In this document: piece after piece, positions 42,472 to 53,998 of the stretch | Position numbering within the stretch: position 1 is the first letter of the stretch | Layout of the letters: each line of letters begins with the position of its first letter | Assembly (NCBI RefSeq): GCF_000613245.1 | Contig: NZ_HG964936.1 | Span: 1,277,662 to 1,341,661, forward strand | Direction: 5' to 3' | Source of the DNA: Mycobacterium asiaticum DSM 44297 | GTDB lineage: Bacteria; Actinomycetota; Actinomycetes; Mycobacteriales; Mycobacteriaceae | DNA: 64,000 nucleotides | Notes under the pieces: generated by a model | What the model saw: the letters and a program-made list of their open reading frames with translations, nothing else | Database searches by the model: none | What the model was told of the DNA's origin: nothing | Program-made: the position numbers and the translations under genes

Positions 42472-42649
42472 GGTAGTCGAGGATGGCGGCGCGGGCCTCG
42501 GGCTGGTCTGCCTGGAGAAAGTGTGCGGCGCCCGGAATGATCTGGACCCGGCTACCTGGCGGGAGCGCGTCGATGACACCGTCGAGGTAGCCAATATGGG
42601 ATGGCTCGAAATCCAGCGTCCGCGGTTCGGTCGCTTCTTGACCATACAA
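42458..42649 (-). pseudogene. Remnant: C-terminal end of an alpha/beta hydrolase
   Basis: The frame encodes about 60 residues resembling the last part of an alpha/beta hydrolase: LPPGSRVQIIPGAAHFLQADQP with the catalytic-type His, then AAILDYLNGE. No start-like context precedes it; upstream lies the promoter of the next forward gene. The rest of the hydrolase is gone, so this is a truncated relic. It overlaps the flavoprotein's end by 14 bases. Confidence 0.65.
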
Positions 42650-42668
42650 GGTCTACGAAGTGTATTGT
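42638..42668 (+). promoter_or_regulatory. Promoter/operator ACCATAC-N14-GTATTGT
   Basis: CTTGACCATAC at 42637-42647 repeats the flavoprotein promoter exactly. The left arm ACCATAC (42641-42647) and right arm GTATTGT (42662-42668) pair at 6 of 7 positions, 14 bases apart. TTGACC serves as -35 and TATTGT as a -10-like box. Downstream are a hydrolase remnant and the Rieske oxygenase, so both oxygenase genes probably respond to one regulator. Confidence 0.6.
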
Positions 42669-42701
42669 GAGCGACGGTGCCACTGCGACGGAGGTGTAGC
42701 G

Positions 42702-42902
42702 ATCGTTGACTACGACGCGATCGATCCGGAATTGCGAAGGATCGCCCGGCTGCGGCCCAAAGGCTATGGACTGCAGAGAGGTCCGCGGGTGCCGCGGGCA
42801 CTGATGGGACTCACCGGGCGCATCGGCGCCGTGCGCGGGGTCGAGGTGGCCAGCGGCAATCCTGGTGTGACGGTACGGGTGCACCGCCAAAGCAAGGAGT
42901 AA
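42702..42902 (+). pseudogene. Remnant: N-terminal piece of a hormone-sensitive-lipase-type esterase
   Basis: The reading frame encodes YDAIDPELRRIARLRPKG, LQRGPRVPRALMGL and VEVASGNPGVTVRVHRQSKE, similar to the first about 65 residues of LipN-like mycobacterial esterases, then stops. A good Shine-Dalgarno GGAGG (42690-42694) is followed at ideal spacing by ATC, as if the start ATG had mutated. The catalytic HGGG and GDSAG regions are missing. The final codons supply the AAGGAG ribosome site for the Rieske gene. Assignment rests on memory of the family. Confidence 0.55.
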
Positions 42903-42904
42903 CC

Positions 42905-44035
42905 ATGCCACGGCAGGAGTCGCTCGAACTCACCCGACGGGTGCTCAAGCACTTCGAGAACGACACCCTCGACACGGTCGAGGACGTATGGCACGAGCCG
43001 CGCGCGGCCTTTGTCGACCGCGACCGCTTCGATGCTGAAGTCGCGATGCTGCGGCACGTCCCGCACTTCATCGGTTGGGCGGGAGAAGTCGCGGCGCCCG
43101 GGCAGTACACCACCAAAGAGGTGCTGGGCATACCCGTTCTGGTGGTGCGCGGTAGGGACGGTGAACTCCGCGCGTTTGTCAACGGTTGTGCGCATCGCGG
43201 CGCGCAGGTGGCCGCCGGTTGCGGGACCGCGAGGATGTTCACCTGCCCGTACCACGGCTGGACCTACGGCACGGACGGACGCCTGACGGGCGCGCCCGCC
43301 CGCAAGATGTTTTCCGGTGCGCTGGACGGCAGGGGATTGACCCTATTGCCCGTGAGCGAGCGTGCCGGCCTCATCACCGTCGGCCTGGCGCCGGAAACCA
43401 ACGTCGACGAAGCCCTGGGCGAGGCCGTTGAGCCGTTGTCCCAGTACGACTTCGGGACTCGCCACCACGCCGAGACGAGACGTTTCGAAATCGCGACCAA
43501 CTGGAAGCTGGCCGTCGATGTCAACTTCGAGGGATACCACTTCCCGTACGTGCACGCCGATACCCTCGACCCGATCGCGTCGAACAACTCGGTGTATGAC
43601 GTCTACGGCCGCCACAATCGGTGGGCCTTTCCGTTCCGCGACCTCGTCAACTTGCGTGATGTGCCCGAATCTGACTGGCCAGACCAATTTTTCGGCACCG
43701 TCGTCTACGGGCTGTTTCCGTCATGTGTGCTAATTGAGGCGCCTGCCTCCTACCAGATGCTTCGGGTGTACCCAGGCAGTAGTCCGGGGGAGTGCGTCGT
43801 CTATATCACCTACGGGTCACCGGATCCGATCACAACGGATCAACAGCGCGAGTGGTATCGGATGTCCATGGAGGCGGTGTGCAACGTGTTGTGCAATCAG
43901 GACTTTCCGATGGCGGAGGCGTGTCAGCGGGGGCTGGCAGGCGGGGTCGCCGAAGTGGTCTTCGGTCGTAACGAACCGATGCTGCATCACCTCGCATCGG
44001 AGTGGCAGCGGGCGCTCGTCGAAGCCGGACGCTGA
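42905..44035 (+). CDS. Rieske non-heme iron oxygenase, alpha subunit
   Basis: This 376-residue oxygenase has a Rieske cluster with Cys95-x-His97 and Cys114-x2-His117 (CAHRG, CPYHGW). The mononuclear iron site is in VDVNFEGYHFPYVH, using His212 and His217. It hydroxylates aromatic or similar rings with electrons from an external reductase, which is not in the window. ATG 42905 follows AAGGAG. It shares an operator type with the flavoprotein at 40486, implying joint induction. Confidence 0.93.
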   Translation: MPRQESLELTRRVLKHFENDTLDTVEDVWHEPRAAFVDRDRFDAEVAMLRHVPHFIGWAGEVAAPGQYTTKEVLGIPVLVVRGRDGELRAFVNGCAHRGAQVAAGCGTARMFTCPYHGWTYGTDGRLTGAPARKMFSGALDGRGLTLLPVSERAGLITVGLAPETNVDEALGEAVEPLSQYDFGTRHHAETRRFEIATNWKLAVDVNFEGYHFPYVHADTLDPIASNNSVYDVYGRHNRWAFPFRDLVNLRDVPESDWPDQFFGTVVYGLFPSCVLIEAPASYQMLRVYPGSSPGECVVYITYGSPDPITTDQQREWYRMSMEAVCNVLCNQDFPMAEACQRGLAGGVAEVVFGRNEPMLHHLASEWQRALVEAGR

Positions 44036-44041
44036 TCCCCG

Positions 44042-44593
44042 TCAGGTCCCCCGGAACGAGGCGGCAAAGAATCGCTGCAGCATCGCCAGTTCGGCTTTCG
44101 GGTCTTTCAGCGGCCATACCCACAGTGCGAGAAAGACGCGGATCAGCCATTGTGCGGCCAGCGGGTCGGCATCATCTGCCCCCAGCATCTCCGCGGCAAA
44201 TCCGGTGACGGCAGGCGAATTGGTCAACCATTCGCTCCCGGAGTCCATGTCCATCGAGCGGAAGAGCTGAGTCAGCGGGTGCGACTGCACCCGCTCGAGG
44301 GCGGCGATGGTCGCGGCCACCACTCGGTCCGGACCGCGAAGATCCCTGATGGCCTCGCGCACGGACTCGACGATTTGGGTGGCGTGGATCTTCACCACCG
44401 CGTCACGGATCGCTGCCTTGCCGCCGGCGTGGCGATAGATGGTGGCTACCGAGCAGTGGATTCGGTTCGCCAGTGCCTCGACGGAGAACGCCTCATATCC
44501 GACATCAAAGATCAGTTCCGCTGCCGCTGCGTAGATCCGATCAGCCGCCTCGCTGTGGCGGTCTCTACCCACGAGCCAGTCAGTCTGTGGCAT
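44042..44593 (-). CDS. TetR family transcriptional regulator
   Basis: This 183-residue regulator has ADRIYAAAAELIFDVG, EALANRIHCSVATIYRHAGG and a C-terminal helical domain with WLIRVFLALWVWPL. ATG 44593 is chosen over a start at 44710, which gives an unlikely basic tail. It is divergent from the P450 at 44787, with a palindrome at 44641-44668 between them. The gene ends six bases from the Rieske gene on the other strand. Confidence 0.9.
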   Translation of the reverse strand: MPQTDWLVGRDRHSEAADRIYAAAAELIFDVGYEAFSVEALANRIHCSVATIYRHAGGKAAIRDAVVKIHATQIVESVREAIRDLRGPDRVVAATIAALERVQSHPLTQLFRSMDMDSGSEWLTNSPAVTGFAAEMLGADDADPLAAQWLIRVFLALWVWPLKDPKAELAMLQRFFAASFRGT

Positions 44594-44624
44594 GTGATGA
44601 TGTTCTATCCGGCTGGTCCGGCTT

Positions 44625-44706
44625 GCAAGGGTTTCGCAGAGTGAGACATTTCGGCAGAGATTTCTCACACGAGAGCGCAGGTCAAGCGGTGCAAGCGATT
44701 TCGCAG
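44625..44706. promoter_or_regulatory. Divergent P450/TetR spacer: palindrome and direct repeat
   Basis: GTGAGACAT (44641-44649) and ATTTCTCAC (44660-44668) form an inverted repeat (8 of 9) with a 10-base gap. It is flanked by near-direct repeats GCAAGGG-TTTCGCAG (44625-44639) and GCAAGCGATTTCGCAG (44691-44706). This compound site probably controls the TetR and P450 genes. Confidence 0.5.
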
Positions 44707-44786
44707 CCACGGCAGCGTGCGCAGCGCCATTATCAACTTCCCCCTGCAGTGTTGACGCGTCGGGAATCCGCGTCCAGCCTGGCTAT

Positions 44787-46001
44787 GTGGCGGTACTGGA
44801 CGACCCGGTGAACTTCTTCGGCGCCGAGGCGCTGCAGGATCCGTACCCGCTCTATGAGCGCATGCGCGCCGAGGCGCCCGTGCACCGCATCGGTGATTCG
44901 GCGTTCTTCGCGGTTTGCGGCTGGGATGCGCTGATCGACGCCGTGACCCGGGTTGACGACTTCTCCTCCAACCTCACCGCGACCATCGTCTACCGCGAGG
45001 ACGGGACCGTCGCCCCTTTCGACATGATGGAGGCCGGTAGCCCGAGTCATGCGTTGGCGACCGCCGACGACCCGGTCCACGCGGCGCACCGCAAAATCCT
45101 GCTGCCACACTTGTCCGCCAAACGCGTCCGCATCATCGAAGAATTCGCCGGAGAGCTCGCGGAGCGGTTATGGACCGAGAATTTGCACGGGGGGCGCATC
45201 GAATGGATGAGCGCGCTGGCCAACCGCCTGCCGATGATGGTGGTCGCCAAGCTGCTGGGCCTGCCCCAGGCCGATGCCGACAAGTTGATCCAACTGGGCT
45301 TCGCCACCACCACACTGCTCGATGGGGTTGTGACACAGGCTCAGCTCGAGGCGGCCGGGCTGGCCGCGTTCGAGCTGTCCACCTACGTGTTAGAACACTT
45401 CGAAAAAGCCGACTCAGCAAGTGAATTCGGACTGATTCCCGATATGGCCGCCCGCTATGCGTCGGGTGAAGTCGACCAGACCGTCGCCATGGGCATCATG
45501 CTGACTCTGTTCAGCGCCGCCGGCGAATCAACGGCGTCGCTATTGGGCAGCGCCGCATGGATTCTCGCCGACCGCCCGAAGATCCAAGAGCAGCTGCGGC
45601 AGCATCCGGAACTGCTGAACGCCTTCATCGAAGAGGCATTGCGCTACGAGCCTCCATTTCGGGGGCACTATCGCCACGTGTGGCGCGACACGACTCTGGG
45701 CGGCGTGCCGGTTGAGGCGAATTCTCATCTGCTGCTGATGTGGGGAGCGGCCAATCGTGATCCCGCACAGTTCGACGCACCCGATGAATTCCGGCTCGAC
45801 CGCTCCGGCGCCAAGGGGCACGTCACCTTCGGTCGGGGAGTGCACTTCTGCGTCGGTGCCGCCTTGGCGCGGCTAGAGGCGCAGATCGTGTTCCGCATGT
45901 TGCTGGAACGCACCAATTGGATCGAGGCGGCCGACGTCGGAGAATGGCTGCCCAGTATCTTGGTCCGCCGCTTGGACCGTCTGGAACTGGCCGTTCGATA
46001 A
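44787..46001 (+). CDS. Cytochrome P450
   Basis: This 404-residue P450 has I-helix motif AGEST, ExxR as EALR, and heme loop FGRGVHFCVG with Cys355 as the thiolate ligand. AGEST instead of AGxET changes the usual acid position. The start is GTG. It is divergent from a TetR gene. Sequence and context separate it from the two P450s in the 1-10 kb region. The neighbouring Rieske and flavoprotein genes suggest a role in the same oxidation route, but the substrate is unknown. Confidence 0.94.
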   Translation: MAVLDDPVNFFGAEALQDPYPLYERMRAEAPVHRIGDSAFFAVCGWDALIDAVTRVDDFSSNLTATIVYREDGTVAPFDMMEAGSPSHALATADDPVHAAHRKILLPHLSAKRVRIIEEFAGELAERLWTENLHGGRIEWMSALANRLPMMVVAKLLGLPQADADKLIQLGFATTTLLDGVVTQAQLEAAGLAAFELSTYVLEHFEKADSASEFGLIPDMAARYASGEVDQTVAMGIMLTLFSAAGESTASLLGSAAWILADRPKIQEQLRQHPELLNAFIEEALRYEPPFRGHYRHVWRDTTLGGVPVEANSHLLLMWGAANRDPAQFDAPDEFRLDRSGAKGHVTFGRGVHFCVGAALARLEAQIVFRMLLERTNWIEAADVGEWLPSILVRRLDRLELAVR

Positions 46002-46047
46002 CCAGCGTCTTGTTTTGGGAAAACGCCGCGCGGTTATTCCGTGGGGC

Positions 46048-46257
46048 ATGTCGGACGAAGGACGCGATCAAGAGGCTGGCGACCGCGCGGCCGAGTTGAA
46101 CGAACAGGTCGCCGAGGGCCACGAGTGGGCTGCCGGGGCCAAGCCCGGTCGCAACAAGGATCTGCATGACGACGCTGCCAGCGATCACCGTCGGACCGCG
46201 GGTAAAGGTCGTTCGAAAGCCGAAGCCGCTCGCAACGAGGAGCAGGAAACCGGCTAG
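46048..46257 (+). CDS. Small charged hydrophilic protein, unknown function
   Basis: This 69-residue protein is almost wholly polar (DQEAGDRAAELNEQVAEGHEWAAG, RTAGKGRSKAEAARNEEQE). It has no hydrophobic core, signal or motif and probably lacks a fixed fold. ATG 46048 is chosen; upstream codons of the same frame are less typical. It overlaps the convergent hydrolase by four bases. Similar low-complexity proteins occur in mycobacteria, often as stress-related hydrophilins, but no function can be claimed here. Confidence 0.55.
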   Translation: MSDEGRDQEAGDRAAELNEQVAEGHEWAAGAKPGRNKDLHDDAASDHRRTAGKGRSKAEAARNEEQETG

Positions 46258-47000
46258 TCGAGCGTCGCCCAGAACCGCGTGAGCACCTCGGCGCCGCGAG
46301 CCGGGTCCTGCACCATCCACCAATGCCCGAGCCCGTCGAGCACCTCCGTGCGTGCCCCGGCGCGCAAGGCGGCGCGACGGCGGATCTCCGCTGATCCGAC
46401 GTAGCCGTCCTCGGTAGCCAGGATCGAAAGGCCCGGTCGCGTCGCGGCCTTCCCCAACGCCTGACCGGCCTGCGCCATCGCCGGTTGCCGAGCCGAGCGA
46501 TAGAGCAACAGGATGGCCCGACCCATCTCCGGGCCTTGCGCTTCAGCGAGCGAAGTCGCGACCTCCGGCGTGATGCCTAGCGCGGTGAGCTGGGCGGCGC
46601 GGTCCCCGACTGTCCCGGCCATCATGGTGTCGATCAGTTCTTCACCGGCATCCGGTGTCTGCCAGATCTGAGCCATGTCGTGCCAGACATAGTCGGCGTC
46701 GAAGATGCCGACTACGTCACTGGCCCAGCTGCGGACCAACTCGGGTCGATGCATCACCACGTTGACGACGTGACCCCCGCCCCAGTCGTGGCCGACCAGG
46801 TCGATCGGCCCGGATAGCTGTTCCAGCTCGTCCTCGAGCCAGTCGCGGTAGGCCAGAAACGTCGCCGGGAAGCCCTCCGGCAGTGGCGCGCCGAAACCGG
46901 GCGGCGACAACCGCACCACATCCTTGCGGCCGAGCGTTTCGACCAAGGGACCCCAGATCGCCTCGGTTTCGGGGTTGCCGTGCACCAGAACGACGGGCAC
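46254..47000 (-). CDS. Alpha/beta hydrolase (haloalkane dehalogenase/epoxide hydrolase-like)
   Basis: This 248-residue hydrolase starts VPVVLVHGNPETEAIWGPLV with the oxyanion HGNP motif. The nucleophile elbow is VGHDWGGGH, with Asp as nucleophile, so it belongs with dehalogenases and epoxide hydrolases, not Ser esterases. The catalytic His is in GLGHWWMVQDP. GTG 47000 follows AAGGAGGT and is preferred over a start at 47087. Substrate unknown. Confidence 0.88.
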   Translation of the reverse strand: MPVVLVHGNPETEAIWGPLVETLGRKDVVRLSPPGFGAPLPEGFPATFLAYRDWLEDELEQLSGPIDLVGHDWGGGHVVNVVMHRPELVRSWASDVVGIFDADYVWHDMAQIWQTPDAGEELIDTMMAGTVGDRAAQLTALGITPEVATSLAEAQGPEMGRAILLLYRSARQPAMAQAGQALGKAATRPGLSILATEDGYVGSAEIRRRAALRAGARTEVLDGLGHWWMVQDPARGAEVLTRFWATLD

Positions 47001-47152
47001 CGTGACCTCCTTCGGCCCTGCTTGTAGCGATGGGGCGGGTGGCGAAGCAAGCATAGACCTGGGGTTCTGGCCGGGCCGCTGCGGCAATTAGGTTTTGCTC
47101 ACGAGTCGCATTATTCTTGCCCGCGGTCTGTCATCGACTCAGGAAAGCAACC

Positions 47153-47431
47153 ATGTCTCTCCAGCCCACACTGCGTCGCTCACATTCGTTACGCAGCGGT
47201 CGCGCCCAGCGGTTCCCTCGTCACGTGCATTGCCTCTCGGTCGGCCAGTGCTTCGATATCGAAGTCACCCGCGATGCCGAAGGATGGCTGATCCGGATCC
47301 CCGAGGTGGGCGGGGTCGCCCGGGCCAGCCGTCGGGCCGCGGTGGAGTTGGCGGCGCGTAAGTGCATCGCGGCCCAGACCGGCATCCCGATCGGTTACGT
47401 CACGGTGTTCGTCGCGCGTGAGGACGGCTAG
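47153..47431 (+). CDS. Small HicB-like fold protein
   Basis: This 92-residue protein has a basic N-terminus then FDIEVTRDAEGWLIRIPEVGGVARASRRAAVELAARKCIAAQTG. That pattern (strand GWLIRIPE, then helix) is like HicB-type or DUF1902 small domains. No HicA toxin gene is adjacent. The gene is forward with little space on either side. Antitoxin function is not supported; call it a conserved small protein. Confidence 0.6.
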   Translation: MSLQPTLRRSHSLRSGRAQRFPRHVHCLSVGQCFDIEVTRDAEGWLIRIPEVGGVARASRRAAVELAARKCIAAQTGIPIGYVTVFVAREDG

Positions 47432-47453
47432 ACCCCGGACACTGTGTCGGCCC

Positions 47454-49958
<2,505 letters not shown>

Positions 49959-50057
49959 CGTGAGTCCCTCCCTGAATGTCGCCAGTAACACACCGAAGTC
50001 CCGTTGCGATGTTTGCACACCCGAACTGGAAATGCCGTCCGAACAAGTGAACGCCAG

Positions 50058-52258
50058 CTATGAATGCCGGGCCTCTAGTCCGCTCAGGGCCGACGGCAGC
50101 GGGTCGCGATGCAGGACGCCGAGGCGTTGGGTGGCGCGGGTGAGGCCGACGTAGAGTTCGGCGGCACCGCGCGGGCTATCGGACAGGATGCGCTGCGGAT
50201 CCACCACCAGGACGGCGTCGAACTCCAGGCCCTTGGTCTCCGACGGGGCCACCGCGCCGGGTACGTCCGGCGGCCCGATCACGACGCTGGTGCCCTCACG
50301 GCGGGCTTCGTCGCGGACGAAATCGTGCACAGCGGAGGGTAATTCGTCGTCGCTGACCCGGCGGGACCAGGGCTTGACGCCACACGCGCGCACCGATTCC
50401 GGTGGCTCGACACCGGGCGCATACTCGGCGAGCAACGCGGCGGCGACCGCCATGATCTCCGCAGGGGTCCGGTAGTTCACCGACAGCGACCGATAGACCC
50501 ACCGGCCCGGCACGTAGGGCTTCAGCACGGTCTCCCAGGACGTCGCGCCGGCGGCGGACCGGCGTTGGGCGAGATCGCCGACCACCGTAAAAGAGCGTGC
50601 CGGACAGCGGCGCATCAACACCCGCCAGTCCATTTCGGAGAGTTCCTGCGCCTCGTCGACCACGATGTGCCGGTAGGTCCAATCCCGTTCTGCGGCAGCG
50701 CGTTCGGACAACTCCCGGGTGTCCCGTTCGACGAACCGTTCGGCGAGGTCCTCGCCGTACAGCAGGTCCTGGGCCAGCAGCTGATCCTCGTCGTCCATCA
50801 GGTCCTCACGGCTGACCATCAGATCGAGCACTCCGGCCGCATACGCCGCCTCCTCGCGCTGCTCCATCTCGGCCTCCAGTCGAGCTTGCTCGCTGGATAC
50901 CTTGTCGATGCCGAGCAGGTCGATGAGCTCGTCGAGCAATGGCACGTCCGACACGGTCCAGGCGTCGCCGACCTCGCGGAACAACGCCGGGTCGGCGCCC
51001 GCGGCTTGCAACCGTTCGGGAGAGGCGAGCAGCCCGGACAACAACTCTTCCGGAGTCAGGATCGGCCACAACTCGTCGAGCGCAGCGGTGAATGCGTCGT
51101 TCTCCGCGAGCTCCTCGATGAGCTCGTCGCGAAGCTTCTCCCAAGCGTCCCGGTCGGACCGGGTCAGCCAGCCACGCCCGATCTTGGCAATGGCGCGCTC
51201 GGTCAACACCCACGTGACGATGTCGGTGAATGCCACCCGGGCGGCGTTGTGGGGCAGCTTGGTGGCGCGCGCTTCTTCCCGGGCCCACTGTGCCGTCTCG
51301 GCGTCGATCCGCAGCTCGACGTCGGACAGTTTGATGCGCAACGGCTCGTCGGGTAGCCGTTGCCGGTCGGCGATGGCCGCGGCGAGCACGTCCAGGATCT
51401 GCAGCGAACCTTTGCAACGGACGACGTCGGGCTCGTCCTCCGCCGTGACGCGCAGACCGGGCACCAGGTCGCCGGTGGTCATGAACACCACGGTGGATTC
51501 CCCCAGCGACGGCAGCACTCGGCTGATGTGATTCAAGAACGCCGGATTGGGCCCGATGACGAGCACGCCGTGCCGTTCCATCCGCTCCCGCTGGGTGTAG
51601 AGCAGATACGCGACGCGATGCAGCGCCACGACAGTCTTGCCGGTGCCGGGGCCCCTTCGATCACCAGCACCCCCGAGTGGTCGAGCCGGATGATCTCGTC
51701 CTGTTCGGCCTGGATTGTCGCCACGATGTCGCGCATGCCTTCGCCGCGGGGTGCGTTGACCGCGGCCAACAGGGCGGCGTCGCTGGAACCTGAAAGCTGG
51801 TCACCGGCTTCCGCGTGCCCGAGGACCTCGTCGGTGAAGTCGACGATGCGGTGGCCGCGAGTGTGGAACTGCCGGCGCCGCCGCATGTTCTCCGGGTGTG
51901 CCGCGGTCGCCGTGTAGAACGCCCGGGCCGCCGGCGCCCGCCAGTCCAGCAGCAAGGGTTCGTACTCGTTGTTCTCATCAAGCAGGCCGATGCGGCCGAT
52001 GTAGGAGCGCTTTCCCGAGGCACTGTCCAACCGCCCAAAACACAGCCCGTCGTCGGCGACATCAAGCCGCGTCATCCGCCTGGCCAGTGCCCGCACCTCG
52101 ACGTCGCGGTCCATCGGGCTGGTTCCGTCGCCTCGTAACGCGTCGCGGTAGCGAGCCTTCGCCTGCGCGCGTTCGTTCTCAAGTCGTTGGTAGAGCTCGT
52201 CGACGTAACGTTGCTCGGCCTGTAGCTCGTGCTCGTAGCCGGTAGTGGATTCCTGCAA
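50058..52258 (-). pseudogene. HelD/HelR-like RNA polymerase-associated helicase, frameshifted in Walker A
   Basis: Two reading frames, from 52258 and continuing to 50058, encode parts of one about 733-residue protein. The N-terminal part has the HelD coiled coil (EQRYVDELYQRLENERAQAK), which reaches into the RNA polymerase secondary channel. Frame one ends at GVLVIEGAPAPAR; with one more G in the GGGG run (51652-51655) it reads the Walker A PGTGKTVVALHR. Later UvrD-type motifs are intact: RHIVVDEAQELSEMD, VNYRTPAEIMAV, AELYVGLTRATQRLG. HelD recycles stalled polymerase and HelR protects against rifamycin in some mycobacteria. The frameshift is probably an error. Confidence 0.88.
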
Positions 52259-52417
52259 TTCGCAATTCCCCCTGGGGTCCGGCCAGCCATTGTGCGGTAC
52301 GACCCTGGCCTTGCCGCAAGCCCCCGGTGCCGCGATATGCTGGACTGGGATTCAGCAGGCGCGACGAGTCGACTCCGCTTCACTTTCTGCTCTGCCTGAT
52401 GTGATCACCGTTCCCAC

Positions 52418-53889
52418 GTGACGCACAATTCTGGGGTGGCTCAGTTGCCGTTGGCGTCGGCCGGTGCGCGCTGGCTGATTGCCGCCGCGGTACTGGGCTC
52501 GGGCATCGCGTTCTTGGACGGCACAGTTGTCAACGTCGCGCTACCCGCGATCGGGCGGGACTTCGATGCCGGCCTGACCGACCAGCAGTGGATCCTCGAT
52601 GGCTACCTGTTGACGATGAGTGCGTTGCTCCTTTCCGGTGGCGCGGCGGGGGACAGGTATGGCCGCCGCCGAATCTTCTTGGCAGGGCTGGTGATATTCA
52701 CCGTCGCATCGCTCGCCTGCGGTCTGGCTCCGGGCATCGGCTATTTGATCGGCGCCCGCCTGGTGCAGGGGTTGGTGCCGCCGCACTTGTGCCGGGCAGT
52801 CTCGCGTTGATCGATGCCGGCATCGTCGAGGCGGACCGCGGTCGTGCGGTAGGAATTTGGGCCGGCACGTCTGGTGCGACGACTGCCCTCGGTCCTTTCA
52901 TCGGCGGGTGGTTGGTCGACTCCGTGTCATGGCGTCTGGTGTTCTTGTTGAATGTCCCGCTCGCGGCGGCGGTTGTCTGGATCGCGGCGCGTCATCTCCG
53001 CGAGTCGCGTGACCCGGCCGCCACCGGCCATCCGGACGTGGCGGGCACGATGACGATCACCGTCGGCCTGGCCGGGGTGACGTATGCGCTGATCGAGGTC
53101 CCGGCTCGCGGCTGGACCGCCGGCATTGCGAGCGCCGCGATCGTTGGTGCGGCGGGTTTGGTGGCATTTCCACTGATCGAAAAGCGGGTAGCGGCACCCA
53201 TGTTGCCGCTCAAGCTTTTTCGCTCCGCGCAGTTCACTGGCGCGAATCTGACCACGCTGGCCGTTTACACCGCCGTCGGTGGCGCTCTGTTCTTGCTGGT
53301 TCTCCAGTTGCAGCAGAGTTTGCACTATTCCGCATTTGCGGCGGGAGTTGCGACGCTACCGATCACGCTCATCACGATGATCGGTTCCCCGCGAGCCGGC
53401 GCTGTTGCGCAACGCACGGGTCCCAGGTTTCCGATGACCATCGGTCCGCTGGTCGTGGCGGTGGGCTTGGCCTTAATGGCCCGAATCGTCCCTGGATCAA
53501 CTTATTTGGGTGCGGTATTGCCGGCGGTGGTGGTGTTCGGGGTGGGGCTGGCGATCACCGTCGCGCCCCTGACCGCCGCCGTCCTGTCCGCCGTCCCGGA
53601 TAACTATGCCGGCACCGCTTCAGGGGTCAACAATGCGATCGCGCGGGTCGCCGGACTGTTGGCGATCGCAGTGCTGCCGGTGGCCGCCGGGATTACCGCA
53701 GGCCCAGGGCAGCCACTCGGGACGGGTTACTCGGTGGCGCTACTGATCACGGCGGCAATATGTGTCTTGGGCGGCATCACAGCGTTTGCGACCATCCGCG
53801 CGGGCGCGGATGTCACACCGCAAGTGTTGCCCGGGATCAACCACGCGTGTCAAGACCCCTGCACCAGGGCTATTCGGCCAGTAAGTTGA
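52418..53889 (+). pseudogene. MFS transporter (DHA2-type), frameshifted
   Basis: Two overlapping frames together make a 490-residue 14-helix drug:proton antiporter. The first frame has LDGTVVNVALPAIGRDF (motif D1) and GGAAGDRYGRRRIFL (motif A) up to GARLVQG. One extra G in the GGGG run at 52768-52771 joins it to VGAAALVPGSLALIDAG (motif C region) and the rest. The first frame otherwise stops at 52810. Likely exports drugs or hydrophobic compounds. No regulator adjoins it. Frameshift is like the others in this window. Confidence 0.85.
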
Positions 53890-53998
53890 CGCGGCGGCAG
53901 AGCTCGATAGTGAAGTGCCAACCGGGGATTGACAGGGCCGACGTACCGCGCCACTGTTATGGATCGCGTTTTCCAGCTAACTCCAGTTCGGAGTCGCC

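Noticed and set aside
42660..42701. GTG 42660 as the start of the LipN-like fragment
   Set aside because: It overlaps the -10-like box at 42663-42668, so it cannot lie in the transcript. The frame before ATC 42702 has no family match.
47153..47431. HicA/HicB toxin-antitoxin pair
   Set aside because: Only a HicB-like small fold is visible and no HicA-sized toxin gene is adjacent on either side.
51645..51660. Programmed frameshift in the HelD-like gene
   Set aside because: Ribosomal frameshifting inside a Walker A loop would be unusual and has no function here. Similar single-base gaps at four other runs make error simpler.
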